DNA of 36,256 nucleotides from Acidobacteriota bacterium. Its GTDB lineage: Bacteria > Acidobacteriota > Terriglobia > Terriglobales > Acidobacteriaceae. The notes below the pieces were generated by a model that made no database searches, was not told the origin of the DNA, and was given only the letters and a program-made list of their open reading frames with translations. The number at the start of each line of letters is the position of its first letter. Position 1 is the stretch's first letter. The DNA is taken from contig JAFATF010000105.1 of assembly GCA_019244045.1 (NCBI GenBank), forward strand, positions 1 through 36,256, written 5' to 3'. Made by a program: the position numbers and the translations under genes. Shown here piece by piece: positions 17,329-24,491 of this stretch.

Positions 17329-17676
17329 ATGACCGAGCGGCACGGCCGGAATACGGAAGGAACACCCGCCGGAGCGCCGGTTCCTGGCTCTCGAGTGAAT
17401 CACGTGGCGATTGTCAAACTCAAAATCGATGTTTCGGGAACACTGGGTCTTGAGGTCTGGCACAATTTGCGCCAATTTGCCGAGATCCAGAGCGCCAGGT
17501 TCGGCCCACGTTTCGGCTCGAGCGGAGACTGTAAGCATCCCAGTGATTCGCCGCATCCCAAAGGCGAGTGGGTCGGGGCAGAAATCCGGCTCGCAACGCC
17601 ACTTCTGGCTCAGTACGCCGTTTCGCATTACCTTGAGCAGGACAGGGTGCTCGATGCCGACGTGGCGGAGATCTAG
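17329..17676 (+). CDS. small protein of unknown function
   Basis: A 115-codon open frame beginning nine bases after the DUF420 stop, on the same strand, with ATG and a weak purine-rich GAGCTAAAG before it. I do not recognise the product. The first 25 residues are polar; then come VNHVAIVKLKIDVSG and PKGEWVGAEIRLATPLLAQYAVSHYLEQD, which alternate like beta strands and a helix. No signal peptide, no membrane helix, no motif. Competing frames exist on both strands over the same bases, so the call rests mainly on position and on the ordinary composition of its second half. Confidence 0.4.
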   Translation: MTERHGRNTEGTPAGAPVPGSRVNHVAIVKLKIDVSGTLGLEVWHNLRQFAEIQSARFGPRFGSSGDCKHPSDSPHPKGEWVGAEIRLATPLLAQYAVSHYLEQDRVLDADVAEI

Positions 17677-17750
17677 GAACTCGGAATCTTAAAACATCCT
17701 TGGTAGATTCAGGCCCTCAGTGTCTGTAGAGCAAAGTTAACGTCACTAGT

Positions 17751-18677
17751 GTGTCATCGATTATGTCCAATAGCAGCAGTTCTCAGATTCCAAACCCCGC
17801 TCAGGACAAACCTGCTCGCCGGCGAATGACAGCACGGCAGCGGCTGATTTTCCTTCTCACCGGCTGGCTCATCGTTTTCATGCCTTTTCTGTTCTGGTGG
17901 TACACCTGGTTTGGGCGACCTTTGACCGACGACCAAATCCGCGAGTACCTCCATGACGATAAGCACCCGCGCCACATTCAGCATGCGCTAGTTCAAATCG
18001 GTGATCGTATGGCGCGTCACGACAAAACCGTTCAACATTGGTACCCGGAACTGGTGCGGCTCTCTTCCTATTCGGTCGATCAGATTAGGAACACCGATGC
18101 CTGGATCATGGGTCAGGACAACTCGGTCCCCGATTTCCATAGCGCACTGCTGAACATGCTCAATGATCCGTCTGTGACCGTTCGCGGCAATGCTGCCCTG
18201 GCTCTTGTGCGCCTTGGGGACCGCAGTGGCCGACCGCAGATCGTGGCCCTTCTCAAGCCGATCACCATCATGGCTCCTCAAGGAGGCACGATTGTTGACA
18301 GCACTCAGGTAGGCACGGTGGTTCACCAGGGCGGCTTGGTGGTGAAGCTTCGTACGGAAAATCAGACGCTGGAGGTTCGCTCACCCCTGACCGGAACGAT
18401 CAGATCGACTGCTGGCGGGGTGGGTCAAAAGGTGCCAGCGAATCGAGAGCTAGCGACGATTGAGCCCGCTACCGAGCAGGTTTGGGAAGCTTTGCGCGCC
18501 TTGTATGTGATCGGCGATCTCCAAGACTTGCCTGCGATCACGCGCTATGAACGCGACCTGCCCGAGGTTCCCGAACGCTTGCGGCAACAGGCGAAACTAA
18601 CCGAGCAAGCAATCCGCTCCAGGAGTCACCAAGGGCAAACTCCTGGTAAATGCGAGACTGGCATCGCATGCAACTGA
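17751..18677 (+). CDS. membrane-anchored HEAT-repeat protein with a lipoyl-like hairpin segment
   Basis: A 308-residue protein. One membrane helix lies at about residues 29-50 (LIFLLTGWLIVFMPFLFWWY), then a helical part with a HEAT/PBS-like repeat (LLNMLNDPSVTVRGNAALALVRLGD). About residues 175-245 then read like a biotinyl/lipoyl-type or membrane-fusion beta hairpin: IMAPQGGTI, VVHQGGLVVKLRTENQTLEVRSPLTGTI and GQKVPANRELATIEP. The target lysine that biotin or lipoate would need is not in the usual MKM or DKA form, so it is more like the unmodified hairpin of efflux adaptors. Another HEAT-like helical segment follows (WEALRALYVIGDLQDLPAITRYE). Function unknown. Start GTG 17751 or ATG 17763. 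Confidence 0.7.
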   Translation: MSSIMSNSSSSQIPNPAQDKPARRRMTARQRLIFLLTGWLIVFMPFLFWWYTWFGRPLTDDQIREYLHDDKHPRHIQHALVQIGDRMARHDKTVQHWYPELVRLSSYSVDQIRNTDAWIMGQDNSVPDFHSALLNMLNDPSVTVRGNAALALVRLGDRSGRPQIVALLKPITIMAPQGGTIVDSTQVGTVVHQGGLVVKLRTENQTLEVRSPLTGTIRSTAGGVGQKVPANRELATIEPATEQVWEALRALYVIGDLQDLPAITRYERDLPEVPERLRQQAKLTEQAIRSRSHQGQTPGKCETGIACN

Positions 18678-18696
18678 TCATTTTGCGAGTCCAAAA

Positions 18697-18712
18697 GGTC
18701 GAGAGAACGACC
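18697..18712 (-). terminator. short terminator after the ferredoxin gene
   Basis: On the minus strand GGTCG and CGACC pair around a six-base loop and are followed directly by TTTT. It begins three bases past the ferredoxin stop codon. Confidence 0.45.
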
Positions 18713-18714
18713 CC

Positions 18715-19092
18715 CTAGTACGGCATTACCCCAACTTCCTTCTCTACCTCAGCCGTATCAACCATCACGATGGCATCCCAGGGGCAGCCGTCCAAAAAAG
18801 AGCCATCCGGTCCCTTGCTAGTGCACTTTTTGCACCCGATGCAGAGGATAGGGTCAACCTGTATTCGACCAAACGGCGGGTGATCCTCGTCCGGAACCCA
18901 GAACATGCAGTCTTCCACCGGGCAATACTCCACACAGGCCGGCGAGCCGGCGCACCCGGTGCAGCATTCGGTAATGACCGCCAGTTCCTTGGGCTTCTTT
19001 TTGCGCACCGTAGTGAGGCCTTTCGATCGGGGCTCCTGTGTCAGCTCGTCCGGAACCATCCCGGGTTGTTTTTCATCGATCTCGGCAGCCAT
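18715..19092 (-). CDS. 4Fe-4S ferredoxin
   Basis: A 125-residue soluble electron carrier. Two cysteine-rich segments are visible: ECCTGCAGSPACVEYCPVEDC and LCIGCKKC followed by GCPWDAI, consistent with two 4Fe-4S clusters. Between clusters there is an inserted FWVPDEDHPPFGRIQVDP segment, and the second motif is interrupted by TSKGPDGSFLDG before the last Cys-Pro, so spacing differs from the plain 2[4Fe-4S] clostridial type. The first 40 residues are charged and unlike classic ferredoxins. The gene stands alone on the minus strand, convergent with the HEAT-repeat gene; no partner enzyme is adjacent, so its redox partner is unknown. The start ATG lies only a few bases from a -10 element. Confidence 0.9.
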   Translation of the reverse strand: MAAEIDEKQPGMVPDELTQEPRSKGLTTVRKKKPKELAVITECCTGCAGSPACVEYCPVEDCMFWVPDEDHPPFGRIQVDPILCIGCKKCTSKGPDGSFLDGCPWDAIVMVDTAEVEKEVGVMPY

Positions 19093-19100
19093 GCTGGTCG

Positions 19101-19106
19101 ATTATA
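19101..19106 (-). promoter_or_regulatory. -10 element of the ferredoxin gene, nearly leaderless
   Basis: A perfect TATAAT on the minus strand ends nine bases before the ferredoxin ATG at 19092. Transcription would then begin about two or three bases ahead of the start codon. No -35 match and no ribosome-binding site are seen. Confidence 0.5.
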
Positions 19107-19473
19107 TCCTATGAAAGACGCTCGACTGGCTCAGCCCCGAACTCAGCCAATATTGCCCGCCTGGACGAGGGCGCGAGGAGAATAACGCGGACACCTGCGT
19201 TTTCCACAACTACGTCCCTGCAAAAGAAAGACCCTTATCGCGCGTTCAGCGTCATAACCAGGGAAGAATACATAAGATAGACGCGCGGTGTCGGCACCCG
19301 GGCTCTCCTGCTCTGGTGGTTGATTGTGTTTTCCTCACCGAGGTTCCGTCAACTGAACACGAGCACCAGTCCGAATTCTGTTATAGTAGCCTCCCAGCCA
19401 GAAAAATGACTGTTCTCTGCCGTCGGCTCAGGCGACGACCCTTCGGAACGGGAGCACTAAGGAGCAGGAGGTT
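19107..19473. other. intergenic region between ferredoxin and ssb
   Basis: No gene is supported. It holds the divergent control regions of ferredoxin and ssb. TG-T-TATAGT at 19379-19387 is a good extended -10 for ssb, about 90 bases before its start. Nothing else was recognised. Confidence 0.5.
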
Positions 19474-19938
19474 ATGAAGAGCGTTAACAAAGTTATTCTC
19501 CTAGGTAATCTCGGCAAGGACCCGGAACTGAAATACACACCGAGCGGTACCGCCGTAGCAAAATTCTCAGTTGCCACCAGCTACCGCTACAAAGATAAGA
19601 ACGAGCAGTGGCAGGACCAAACCGAGTGGCACAATGTCGTCGCCTGGGCGCGGCTGGCGGAAATTGCCGGCGAGTATCTGAAGAAAGGCAGCAAGGTCTA
19701 TATCGAAGGACGACTCCAGAGCCGCTCCTGGGATGACAAGAATACGAATCAGAAGCGATATATCACCGAAGTGATTGCCAACGATCTGGTTCTGCTTGGC
19801 GGGCGCGGGGAAGGGGCTGGCGACGACGGAGGGCGTGCACGGGGTGCCTCGGCCAGCGGCTTTGACCAGCGGGTACCCGAGTCAGAGCCTGTCAATGCCA
19901 GTGTCGGCCCAATCACGGATGACGATATTCCGTTCTGA
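19474..19938 (+). CDS. ssb: single-stranded DNA-binding protein
   Basis: A 154-residue SSB that coats single-stranded DNA in replication and repair. The OB fold occupies about residues 1-112 ([33 protein letters not shown], then [35 protein letters not shown]). A Gly-rich disordered linker follows, and the acidic tip is DDDIPF, the docking site for partner proteins. AGGAGG right before the ATG (spacing about four bases) fixes the start. It is monocistronic here; rpsF and rpsR, its frequent neighbours in other bacteria, are absent. Confidence 0.97.
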   Translation: MKSVNKVILLGNLGKDPELKYTPSGTAVAKFSVATSYRYKDKNEQWQDQTEWHNVVAWARLAEIAGEYLKKGSKVYIEGRLQSRSWDDKNTNQKRYITEVIANDLVLLGGRGEGAGDDGGRARGASASGFDQRVPESEPVNASVGPITDDDIPF

Positions 19939-19987
19939 TAGTCTCAGCGTTCGTGTCCATTCATTGAGGTTGATAGAATGGGGGCGC

Positions 19988-20719
19988 TTATGTCATGTAC
20001 CAGCCGCCATTGATAGAAATTGTTTGTCCTGTCGTGTAATCGTTGAGCGCCAGCATCACGGCTACCGAGGCGACATCCTCGATGGCCCCAAAGTGCCCCA
20101 TAGGAATTAGCTCGGGGCTTGCCTTCGGATTGCTGGTTACCATGTCGGTCAAAATCAGCGCCGGCGCGATGGCATTCACCGTGACGCCTTCCCGAACCAG
20201 GAGCGAGGCACAGGAGTGGGTTAGTCCCAAGATTCCGGCCTTTGAAGCTGCATAATGCGGACCTACGGCACCGCCGGTTTGCGCGGCAACCGACGACAAG
20301 TTGATGATGCGTCCCCATTTTCGTCTTCGCATGCTGCCGATGACCGCCTGAGTCATGAGGAAAACCGACTTGAGATTGGTATCAATGATCTCGTCCCAAT
20401 CTTGTTCGGTGATGTCCTCGAGCTGTTGCGGACGCGCGATTGCAGCATTGTTGACCAGAATATCGACCGGACCAAGGCGGTCCTGGACTTCTGCGATTAG
20501 GCGCTTGACCTCGCTTGCCATACCCACATTAGCCTCAATCGCTAGTGCTTTTCGCCCGAACCCAGAAATCTCATTGCAAACCGTGCGAGCTGCCTCCGCT
20601 TTCTCATGATAGTTGACGGCGACGTCGGCACCGGCGCGGGCAAGAGCAACGGCGATTCCGGCACCTATGCCACGACTGGCGCCGGTCACAAGGGCAATGC
20701 GGCTTTGTAAGTCTTGCAT
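19988..20719 (-). CDS. short-chain dehydrogenase/reductase, FabG-like
   Basis: A 243-residue NAD(P)-dependent oxidoreductase with a Rossmann fold. Seen: cofactor motif TGASRGIGAGIA at residues 13-24, the NNAA motif, a catalytic serine in NLSSVAAQTGG, and the YAASK active-site tyrosine and lysine. The end TGQTISINGGWYMT is the usual C-terminal pattern of 3-oxoacyl-ACP reductases and related acetoacetyl-CoA reductases. It may act in fatty-acid or polyhydroxyalkanoate chemistry or on another alcohol; no fatty-acid gene is near, so I do not assign fabG. It is convergent with ssb, 49 bases apart. Confidence 0.9.
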   Translation of the reverse strand: MQDLQSRIALVTGASRGIGAGIAVALARAGADVAVNYHEKAEAARTVCNEISGFGRKALAIEANVGMASEVKRLIAEVQDRLGPVDILVNNAAIARPQQLEDITEQDWDEIIDTNLKSVFLMTQAVIGSMRRRKWGRIINLSSVAAQTGGAVGPHYAASKAGILGLTHSCASLLVREGVTVNAIAPALILTDMVTSNPKASPELIPMGHFGAIEDVASVAVMLALNDYTTGQTISINGGWYMT

Positions 20720-21026
20720 GCTTGAGATTGATGCTCGTCTGCATCATGCGCGGCTCAATAAATGTTAGCCAAAGGCAATGAAGATCGTGCCGCCATGCCT
20801 CTTGCGGCACGTACCCATCAGCACAGCTGTTAGCGGTCACGGCGCAGCTCTGCCTGATTTTGTATCGACTAATCTCTAATGTGTACTCAGCCTAAAGGTA
20901 CCGCTTACCTTTCTGCTGGCTTTCGAAGCTGTGCGGCTAGTGCTGGCTTAATTCTTGAGTTAATCAGCGCCGAGCGAAAGCCTCCTTCCTGATTGGCAAG
21001 TTCATGCCTCGCAAGGCTATTTGTTT
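20720..21026. other. intergenic region with two hairpins upstream of the FabG-like gene
   Basis: No gene is supported. CGTGCCGC (20786-20793) pairs with GCGGCACG (20804-20811) around a ten-base loop. AAAGGTA (20894-20900) pairs with TACCTTT (20906-20912), extended by CAGC/GCTG on either side. Neither is followed by a T run on either strand. They may separate the small minus-strand gene at 21027 from the FabG-like gene. Confidence 0.4.
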
Positions 21027-21188
21027 TTAGAATGTCGACCACACATTTAAATACACCAGGTTTTCCGTGCTCCGACCCCGAGTCACTGCACGGATTGGTG
21101 TCGTTACATAAGCTTCAGGAGGATTGATTCGTTCGAAGTTACCGGCCTGCCCGCCTGCTCGCTGAGGCTCCCAGTGAATCTGAAGCAC
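21027..21188 (-). CDS. 53-residue protein of unknown function
   Basis: A minus-strand frame of 53 codons from GTG 21188. AGGAGG at 21199-21194 lies exactly five bases before the GTG, a near-ideal ribosome-binding site and the main evidence. The frame stays open upstream to 21365, with an ATG at 21263. The product is unrecognised: polar with IHWEPQRAGGQAG in the first half and INPPEAYVTTPIRAV and ENLVYLNVWSTF in the second. The alternating hydrophobic run ending in Phe resembles the last strand of an outer-membrane barrel, so it could also be the 3' remnant of a larger gene. It lies 207 bases downstream of the transporter on the same strand. Confidence 0.4.
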   Translation of the reverse strand: MLQIHWEPQRAGGQAGNFERINPPEAYVTTPIRAVTRGRSTENLVYLNVWSTF

Positions 21189-21395
21189 GTTTTCCTCCTG
21201 CTCAATTTTTGACGGACAACTTCCTGCAGATTTTGGTACGCCGGTGATTTCGAACTTATGCATGGGGCCGGGAGACGGGCACAGCGGCGCCGAACGCGAT
21301 AGACCTAGTTTTGCCGCGGTGACATGCGAGTGGATGAGGCTTCGATCGGCAGGCAATCGACTCACCTTGGCAAAGATCCAGGAGGAATCAGGCGT

Positions 21396-23642
21396 TCATG
21401 ACCGAAGCTGTCGCAGGCCTTTGATTTCTTGCAGATGAAGTTTAAGGCGAGCAACGACCGCATCCCGCTGGCCGTTATTCAATTCTTCGCGCAACTCGTT
21501 GAGCGCGAAATGCACGACATCATGATGATGGACTTCCTCGGGGGCAACGTCGTTGCTTAGTTCAAGCCAAATGCTGTGTAGTAGATCGACTTCTTTTGGC
21601 GTAAGCCGCGGGGCATGAGGACCAAGGTAAAAAACATGTTCCTGACCACTGGGAAAGAGGATCTCTAACGTCAGCTGAGGCTTGGGGTCGGGCAGACGCT
21701 CCCAGGCAAGGCCCGCCGTGCGAGCCTCTTCAGTGACAGGTTTGGTGGGCGAAGGCCCGAGCACAACGATCGAGGATTGCAAGCTTTGGGCAGCCCGCAA
21801 GATGGCATCCCATTTCTCGGTAGCTGCGGCAACTGCCAGATGAATTGTCTTGCCTTTCTTTTCTGCCAGCTCAAGCGAGCGGGTAAAGAGTTTTTGCTCT
21901 TCCAGGCTGAAGAGTTGTTCAGGCTCTAATTCGTATTCACCGAGCCCATGCAGGAACCGCAAATGAAGCTCTACGATGTCCTGCTTATGTGTGTCAGCCC
22001 GGTTGAGCACTGCGGCCAAATTACTGAGGGTGTTGTAATTACGCACCATGACCAGAATATTTCCCGGGCGGACGCGCAGTGCTTCAGGACTCAGCTCCTC
22101 ACCTGGTTCCAAATTGAACTGGTCAAGCTCGGCGTGTTCAGTAGCTCTTTCTCGCGTCATGCTCTCCGAAGCGGTGAACACTGCGAAAAACACTACGGTA
22201 AACGCGATTCCCGAAAGGGTGGCCACCTGTTTGGTGAAAAGATTGATGATACACAGCGCGAATAAAATCGCGGTGATCAGGCCAAGGCCTAAAGGAATCT
22301 CCACCTGCCCAATAGAAAAATTCAAAGGAACACGAAATTCGCGACGACCAGGCTGTTTGTAGCGGAGCACCAGTACCGCCAAGCCTTTCATGGCAAAGCT
22401 CCACATGACTCCGAAGGCATACGCCTCGCCCAAAACGAAAATGTTGCCCCGACTTAAAAAAATCGTGCATAACTGCAGGCCGACCACCAAATTGAGAATG
22501 CGATGGGAGGTTCCATAGCGGCGGTGAGGCTGGCGAAACCAATGCGGCAGGATACCGTCTTCCGAGACACGGTTTAAGACTCCGTTGGATCCGACAATTG
22601 CAGTATTCACGGCGCCGGCGAGCATCAAGACACCGACGACTACCACAAACGCCCGAAAGGCCAGCCGCAGGGATAAAGGGCCGATCAGGTACATTGCCAA
22701 TCCGCCAATCGGGTTATCGAAGAAGTTGGCACGCACCGAGTCAGGAATGATCATCACTGCGAAGAAAGCTACGCCTGCGGTGAAGATTAGGCTGTAGACG
22801 AAAATTACGAATCCGGCTTTCTCCAAGTTCTTGAGTTTTGGATGTTCGATCTCGCGATAGACCTGGGCCATAGTTTCCTCGCCGCTCATAGCCAGAACCG
22901 AATGACCGAGACCGATAAGAATGCCGACAAAACCAACCGTGTAAGGGAGCGAGATCGGGCGCAACCAGCCCAACGCGTCATTTGAATAGCGGAGATTGGC
23001 TAGACGAGGCAGTTGCGGAATGTGGGCTCCCCGGACCCACAGAGTGTAGCCACACCAGATCATCATCAGTACCACCATCACGGTGGTCACATACATGATG
23101 CGCAATGCTTTTTCGCTCGATTCCGGAATTCCCTTGATGTTCTCCCACCAGAAATAGATGGTAACCAAGACGGCAAAAAGGGCAGCCGTCCAGTTCATAG
23201 GCAAGGTAAAACCGGAGTGGACATGGTGCAGGAGCTCATTCAAGAGACCGGTCAGATACAGGCCTGCGGAAACACCACTGATGGGACCTGTCAGGATATA
23301 GTCGAACATCAAGGCGGAAACGGAAAACTTCGCCAGAGTTCCACCCATGGCCTCTTTGACGACGCGATACACGCCTCCCCGTACAAACATGCTGCAGCTC
23401 TCGATGTAAACCGATCGGACGGCATAGGAGAGCAACATGATGGCGAGAATGAACCAAGGAGCGGTCCTGCCCACGAAGTGTTCGGCTATGGCGCCCGCAT
23501 AGAAGGCGGATGAACCCATGTCGTTGAGGACCACGGCTGCGGCGCGCCAAAACGAGATGAAGGCCAGCATTGCCGTGGACGCGACCAGCACTCGCTGAGC
23601 GCTGTTGACTACTGCTCCGCTGGTTGGCACCCTGCTTTGCAT
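21396..23642 (-). CDS. APC-superfamily transporter with long cytoplasmic tail (candidate K+ transporter)
   Basis: A 748-residue inner-membrane protein. About residues 15-480 contain some 12 membrane segments in the APC fold (early ISFWRAAAVVLNDMGSSAFYAGA, then YILTGPISGVSAGLYLTGLL, and AMSGEETMAQVYREIEHPK). The last 230 residues are soluble; NILVMVRNYNTLSNLAAVLNRAD and IHLAVAAATEKWDAILRAAQSLQSSIVVLGPS look like a universal-stress-protein-like alpha/beta fold. This layout is shared by KimA-type K+/H+ symporters as well as by several amino-acid permeases. Usual annotation would be amino acid permease; the neighbouring KdpDE genes and the KdpE-like boxes upstream make potassium a serious alternative, by inference. 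ATG 23642 is fixed by a stop codon directly upstream in frame. Confidence 0.85.
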   Translation of the reverse strand: MQSRVPTSGAVVNSAQRVLVASTAMLAFISFWRAAAVVLNDMGSSAFYAGAIAEHFVGRTAPWFILAIMLLSYAVRSVYIESCSMFVRGGVYRVVKEAMGGTLAKFSVSALMFDYILTGPISGVSAGLYLTGLLNELLHHVHSGFTLPMNWTAALFAVLVTIYFWWENIKGIPESSEKALRIMYVTTVMVVLMMIWCGYTLWVRGAHIPQLPRLANLRYSNDALGWLRPISLPYTVGFVGILIGLGHSVLAMSGEETMAQVYREIEHPKLKNLEKAGFVIFVYSLIFTAGVAFFAVMIIPDSVRANFFDNPIGGLAMYLIGPLSLRLAFRAFVVVVGVLMLAGAVNTAIVGSNGVLNRVSEDGILPHWFRQPHRRYGTSHRILNLVVGLQLCTIFLSRGNIFVLGEAYAFGVMWSFAMKGLAVLVLRYKQPGRREFRVPLNFSIGQVEIPLGLGLITAILFALCIINLFTKQVATLSGIAFTVVFFAVFTASESMTRERATEHAELDQFNLEPGEELSPEALRVRPGNILVMVRNYNTLSNLAAVLNRADTHKQDIVELHLRFLHGLGEYELEPEQLFSLEEQKLFTRSLELAEKKGKTIHLAVAAATEKWDAILRAAQSLQSSIVVLGPSPTKPVTEEARTAGLAWERLPDPKPQLTLEILFPSGQEHVFYLGPHAPRLTPKEVDLLHSIWLELSNDVAPEEVHHHDVVHFALNELREELNNGQRDAVVARLKLHLQEIKGLRQLRS

Positions 23643-23771
23643 TTAGATCTCGAGTTCAGGAAAGCCCGGCTGCTTTGCCCATGTGCCCTCTCCACCCACA
23701 CCGCCAAGCCAGTTCCTTGCCTCCTGGGCCGAGACTTTCGCCAAATCGCCCGCAACTGCGGCGGTAAACAG

Positions 23772-23810
23772 ATGAAAAATCTACTAAAGATTCCATAAGG
23801 ATTTCGTAAA
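23772..23810 (-). promoter_or_regulatory. tandem KdpE-like boxes upstream of the APC transporter
   Basis: On the minus strand four hexamers follow each other at exact 11-base steps: TTTACG (23810-23805), CTTATG (23799-23794), TTTAGT (23788-23783) and TTTCAT (23777-23772), with spacers AAATC, GAATC and AGATT. The arrangement matches the E. coli KdpE box (TTTATA, five bases, TTTACA). The array ends about 130 bases before the transporter start. No clear -10 was found downstream. Confidence 0.6.
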
Positions 23811-24491
23811 ACCTGGCTCCCGGTTGAACTGGCACGAACCTAGATTATCTCCCGTGGGATTAGCGTTCGAAAAGTCACCGATTCTATTACATCTCGTGTT
23901 CTAGTACATCTCGTGCCAACAAACCTTATTGGCAGAGGTTGAGGTCCCGCGACCTTGCTCTTTATTCGCCTAAAAGCCGAGCAGGTCCCACAATATCAAT
24001 CCGAAAAAAACGAGTAGGTCGACATGCTTTGAATAACAATCACTAGCCTAAACCGCAGGCCTCGTGACCGTCCGTCCAGCCGCTGTTTCCCTTGAACAAG
24101 ACCACGATTGACTTCGCATACTTATGCTGGTGCCTCGGCTTGGCAAGCACCTGGGGATTTTGCAAGTCGTACTGTCTTCGCCTAGCTACGCTCTTGTTCA
24201 ATTTTCTTCTTGCTTCTTGGGGAATGTCGCAGCCCTCGACCCCGGCAACGTTGAGTCCGCGCCTCGGCCGCTGCCTTGGAGATATGCTTACCTCATTACC
24301 GAGTAGTTGTCCTCATAAAGGTGGGCGAAGGAGATGGTGACGACGCCGGCCCGCGAGCTAAGCTGAAAACTGATTTCGGCAGGACTGAGGTGATGCTGCG
24401 CGAATTCAGCCAACTGCCGACTACACGCCGACCTGGCTACGCGAACCACTCCTCACCGGGTACTCGCACACCGTGCTTTGGTGCAACTCAG
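23811..24491. other. long intergenic region between the transporter and the histidine kinase
   Basis: No gene is supported over about 680 bases; a plus-strand frame at 24092-24340 gives a Cys/Trp/Ser-rich translation without family features. Both flanking genes read on the minus strand, so this lies downstream of the kinase gene and upstream of the transporter. TACATCTCGTG occurs twice (23888-23898 and 23905-23915), and GGCACGA near 23830 has its inverted copy in TCGTGCC at 23911-23917. Confidence 0.4.
23888..23915 (+). repeat. 11-base direct repeat, period 17
   Basis: TACATCTCGTG appears at 23888-23898 and 23905-23915, separated by six bases, upstream (minus-strand sense) of the KdpE-like boxes. 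It might be a regulator half-site pair. Confidence 0.4.

Noticed and set aside
17323-17628. Minus-strand 101-codon frame opposite the small unknown gene after DUF420
   Set aside because: Not excluded, but the plus-strand frame follows directly on the same strand as the upstream operon and has more ordinary composition.
20786-20811. Eight-base perfect hairpin upstream of the FabG-like gene as a terminator
   Set aside because: No T run on either strand, so it is only noted as a hairpin.
24092-24340. 82-codon plus-strand frame between the transporter and the kinase
   Set aside because: Composition rich in Cys, Trp and Ser, no ribosome-binding site, no domain; opposite to both neighbours.
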